Below are positions 22,780 through 23,243 of a stretch of DNA of 23,243 nucleotides, piece after piece. The DNA comes from Clostridium sp. UBA2485 (GTDB lineage Bacteria; Bacillota; Clostridia; Clostridiales; Clostridiaceae): assembly GCF_002341865.1 (NCBI RefSeq), contig NZ_DDOV01000035.1, positions 17,504 through 40,746 on the forward strand, read 5' to 3'. The translations under genes and the position numbers were made by a program. Positions within the stretch are counted from its first letter, which is position 1. Every line of letters starts with the position of its first letter. The notes beneath the pieces were generated by a model. That model was given only the letters and a program-made list of their open reading frames with translations, was not told the DNA's origin and did not search any database.

Positions 22780-23243
22780 TTATTGATTTATGTAAAACTC
22801 TATAACAGCCCCTCCATTTTCATCATTATGTGCAAAAATCTTACCATTATGTTTTTCAATTATAATTTTACACATATACAGACCTAATCCTGAATGCCCT
22901 TTTTCTAAAGATCTAGAACTATCACCTTGATAAAAGCTTTTAAATAAATTATTCATATCTTTTGTAGAAAAGCCTATTCCATCATCTTTAATAGTAAATT
23001 TTATTTTGTCATCATACATAGATAGAATTAGATTAATATTTCCACCACTTTCAGTAAAGCGTAGTGAATTTATAATCAAATTATCTAGCACTTGTGAAAT
23101 CTTATCTTTGTCAAAAATTGCTATATTATTATTTTTCTCATTGTAAATTTCACAAATAAAATTTATATTTTTTTCTTTGCAAAGCAATTTAAGCTCAATT
23201 TCTTTTTCAATAATAAAGTCCTTCACATCTACTTCTTCCAAAG
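22780..23243 (-). CDS. Sensor histidine kinase, C-terminal ATPase domain (runs off window)
   Basis: The frame is open to the right edge; its first codon in view is only partly inside the window, so there is no start here. The 154 or so visible residues are the HATPase_c domain of a two-component sensor kinase: N box DKISQVLDNLIINSLRFT, G1 box DDGIGF, F box LFKSFYQGDSSRS, and G2 box GHSGLGLYMCKIIIEKHNG. The EEVDVKDFI stretch at the edge is the usual link after the phospho-accepting dimerisation helices, which lie outside. The domain ends normally at GAVIEFYINQ. The stimulus and partner response regulator are not visible. Confidence 0.92.
   Translation of the reverse strand, partial: LEEVDVKDFIIEKEIELKLLCKEKNINFICEIYNEKNNNIAIFDKDKISQVLDNLIINSLRFTESGGNINLILSMYDDKIKFTIKDDGIGFSTKDMNNLFKSFYQGDSSRSLEKGHSGLGLYMCKIIIEKHNGKIFAHNDENGGAVIEFYINQ

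Overview
This window comes from a low-GC, spore-forming Gram-positive anaerobe, most likely Clostridium or a close relative. The evidence is the very AT-rich sequence, strong GGAGG/GGTGAT ribosome binding sites, T-rich hairpin terminators, a SpoVB homologue, a Na+-type V-ATPase cluster, an alpha-toxin-like phospholipase C and a B12-dependent radical SAM enzyme. I see no rRNA, tRNA, CRISPR array, insertion sequence or prophage. It reads as ordinary chromosome with several small operons and a few odd loci.

Layout. Positions 1-3705 (minus strand) hold the front of a V-type ATPase operon in the order F-I-K-E-C, as in the Enterococcus hirae ntp operon; ntpC runs off the left edge. The rotor subunit keeps the full Na+-binding residue set. 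A good promoter precedes ntpF and is bracketed by a perfect 11-bp inverted repeat. Positions 3939-6154 hold a translationally coupled pair, a small degenerate methyltransferase and a B12-binding radical SAM protein. Positions 6242-6943 hold a zinc-dependent phospholipase C-like gene with an intact frame and a strong ribosome binding site but no canonical start codon. Positions 7156-8448 encode a membrane-anchored beta-propeller of the glucose/sorbosone dehydrogenase type.

Positions 8882-12149 hold two convergent lipid-flippase-family genes, spoVB on the plus strand and a MurJ/YtgP-like gene on the minus strand, separated by a bidirectional terminator. The second closes a minus-strand operon: M20 amidohydrolase, RluA-type pseudouridine synthase, flippase. 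After an empty AT-rich spacer come an isolated 99-residue membrane protein and a UvrD/PcrA-type helicase, both minus. Divergent from the helicase is a two-gene unit, pncB (nicotinate phosphoribosyltransferase) plus a cysteine-rich HesB-like protein.

The right end has a 71-residue protein with symmetric cysteine spacing, a LUD-domain protein, a CoA-pyrophosphatase-type Nudix hydrolase, a D,D-carboxypeptidase on the plus strand with a clear promoter and operator-like dyad, and the C-terminal half of a sensor histidine kinase. Themes that recur are energy and ion transport, envelope and spore wall building, and NAD/Fe-S metabolism. The least explained items are the start-less phospholipase, the methyltransferase/radical SAM pair, the anchored propeller, the HesB-like protein coupled to pncB, and the symmetric-Cys miniprotein.
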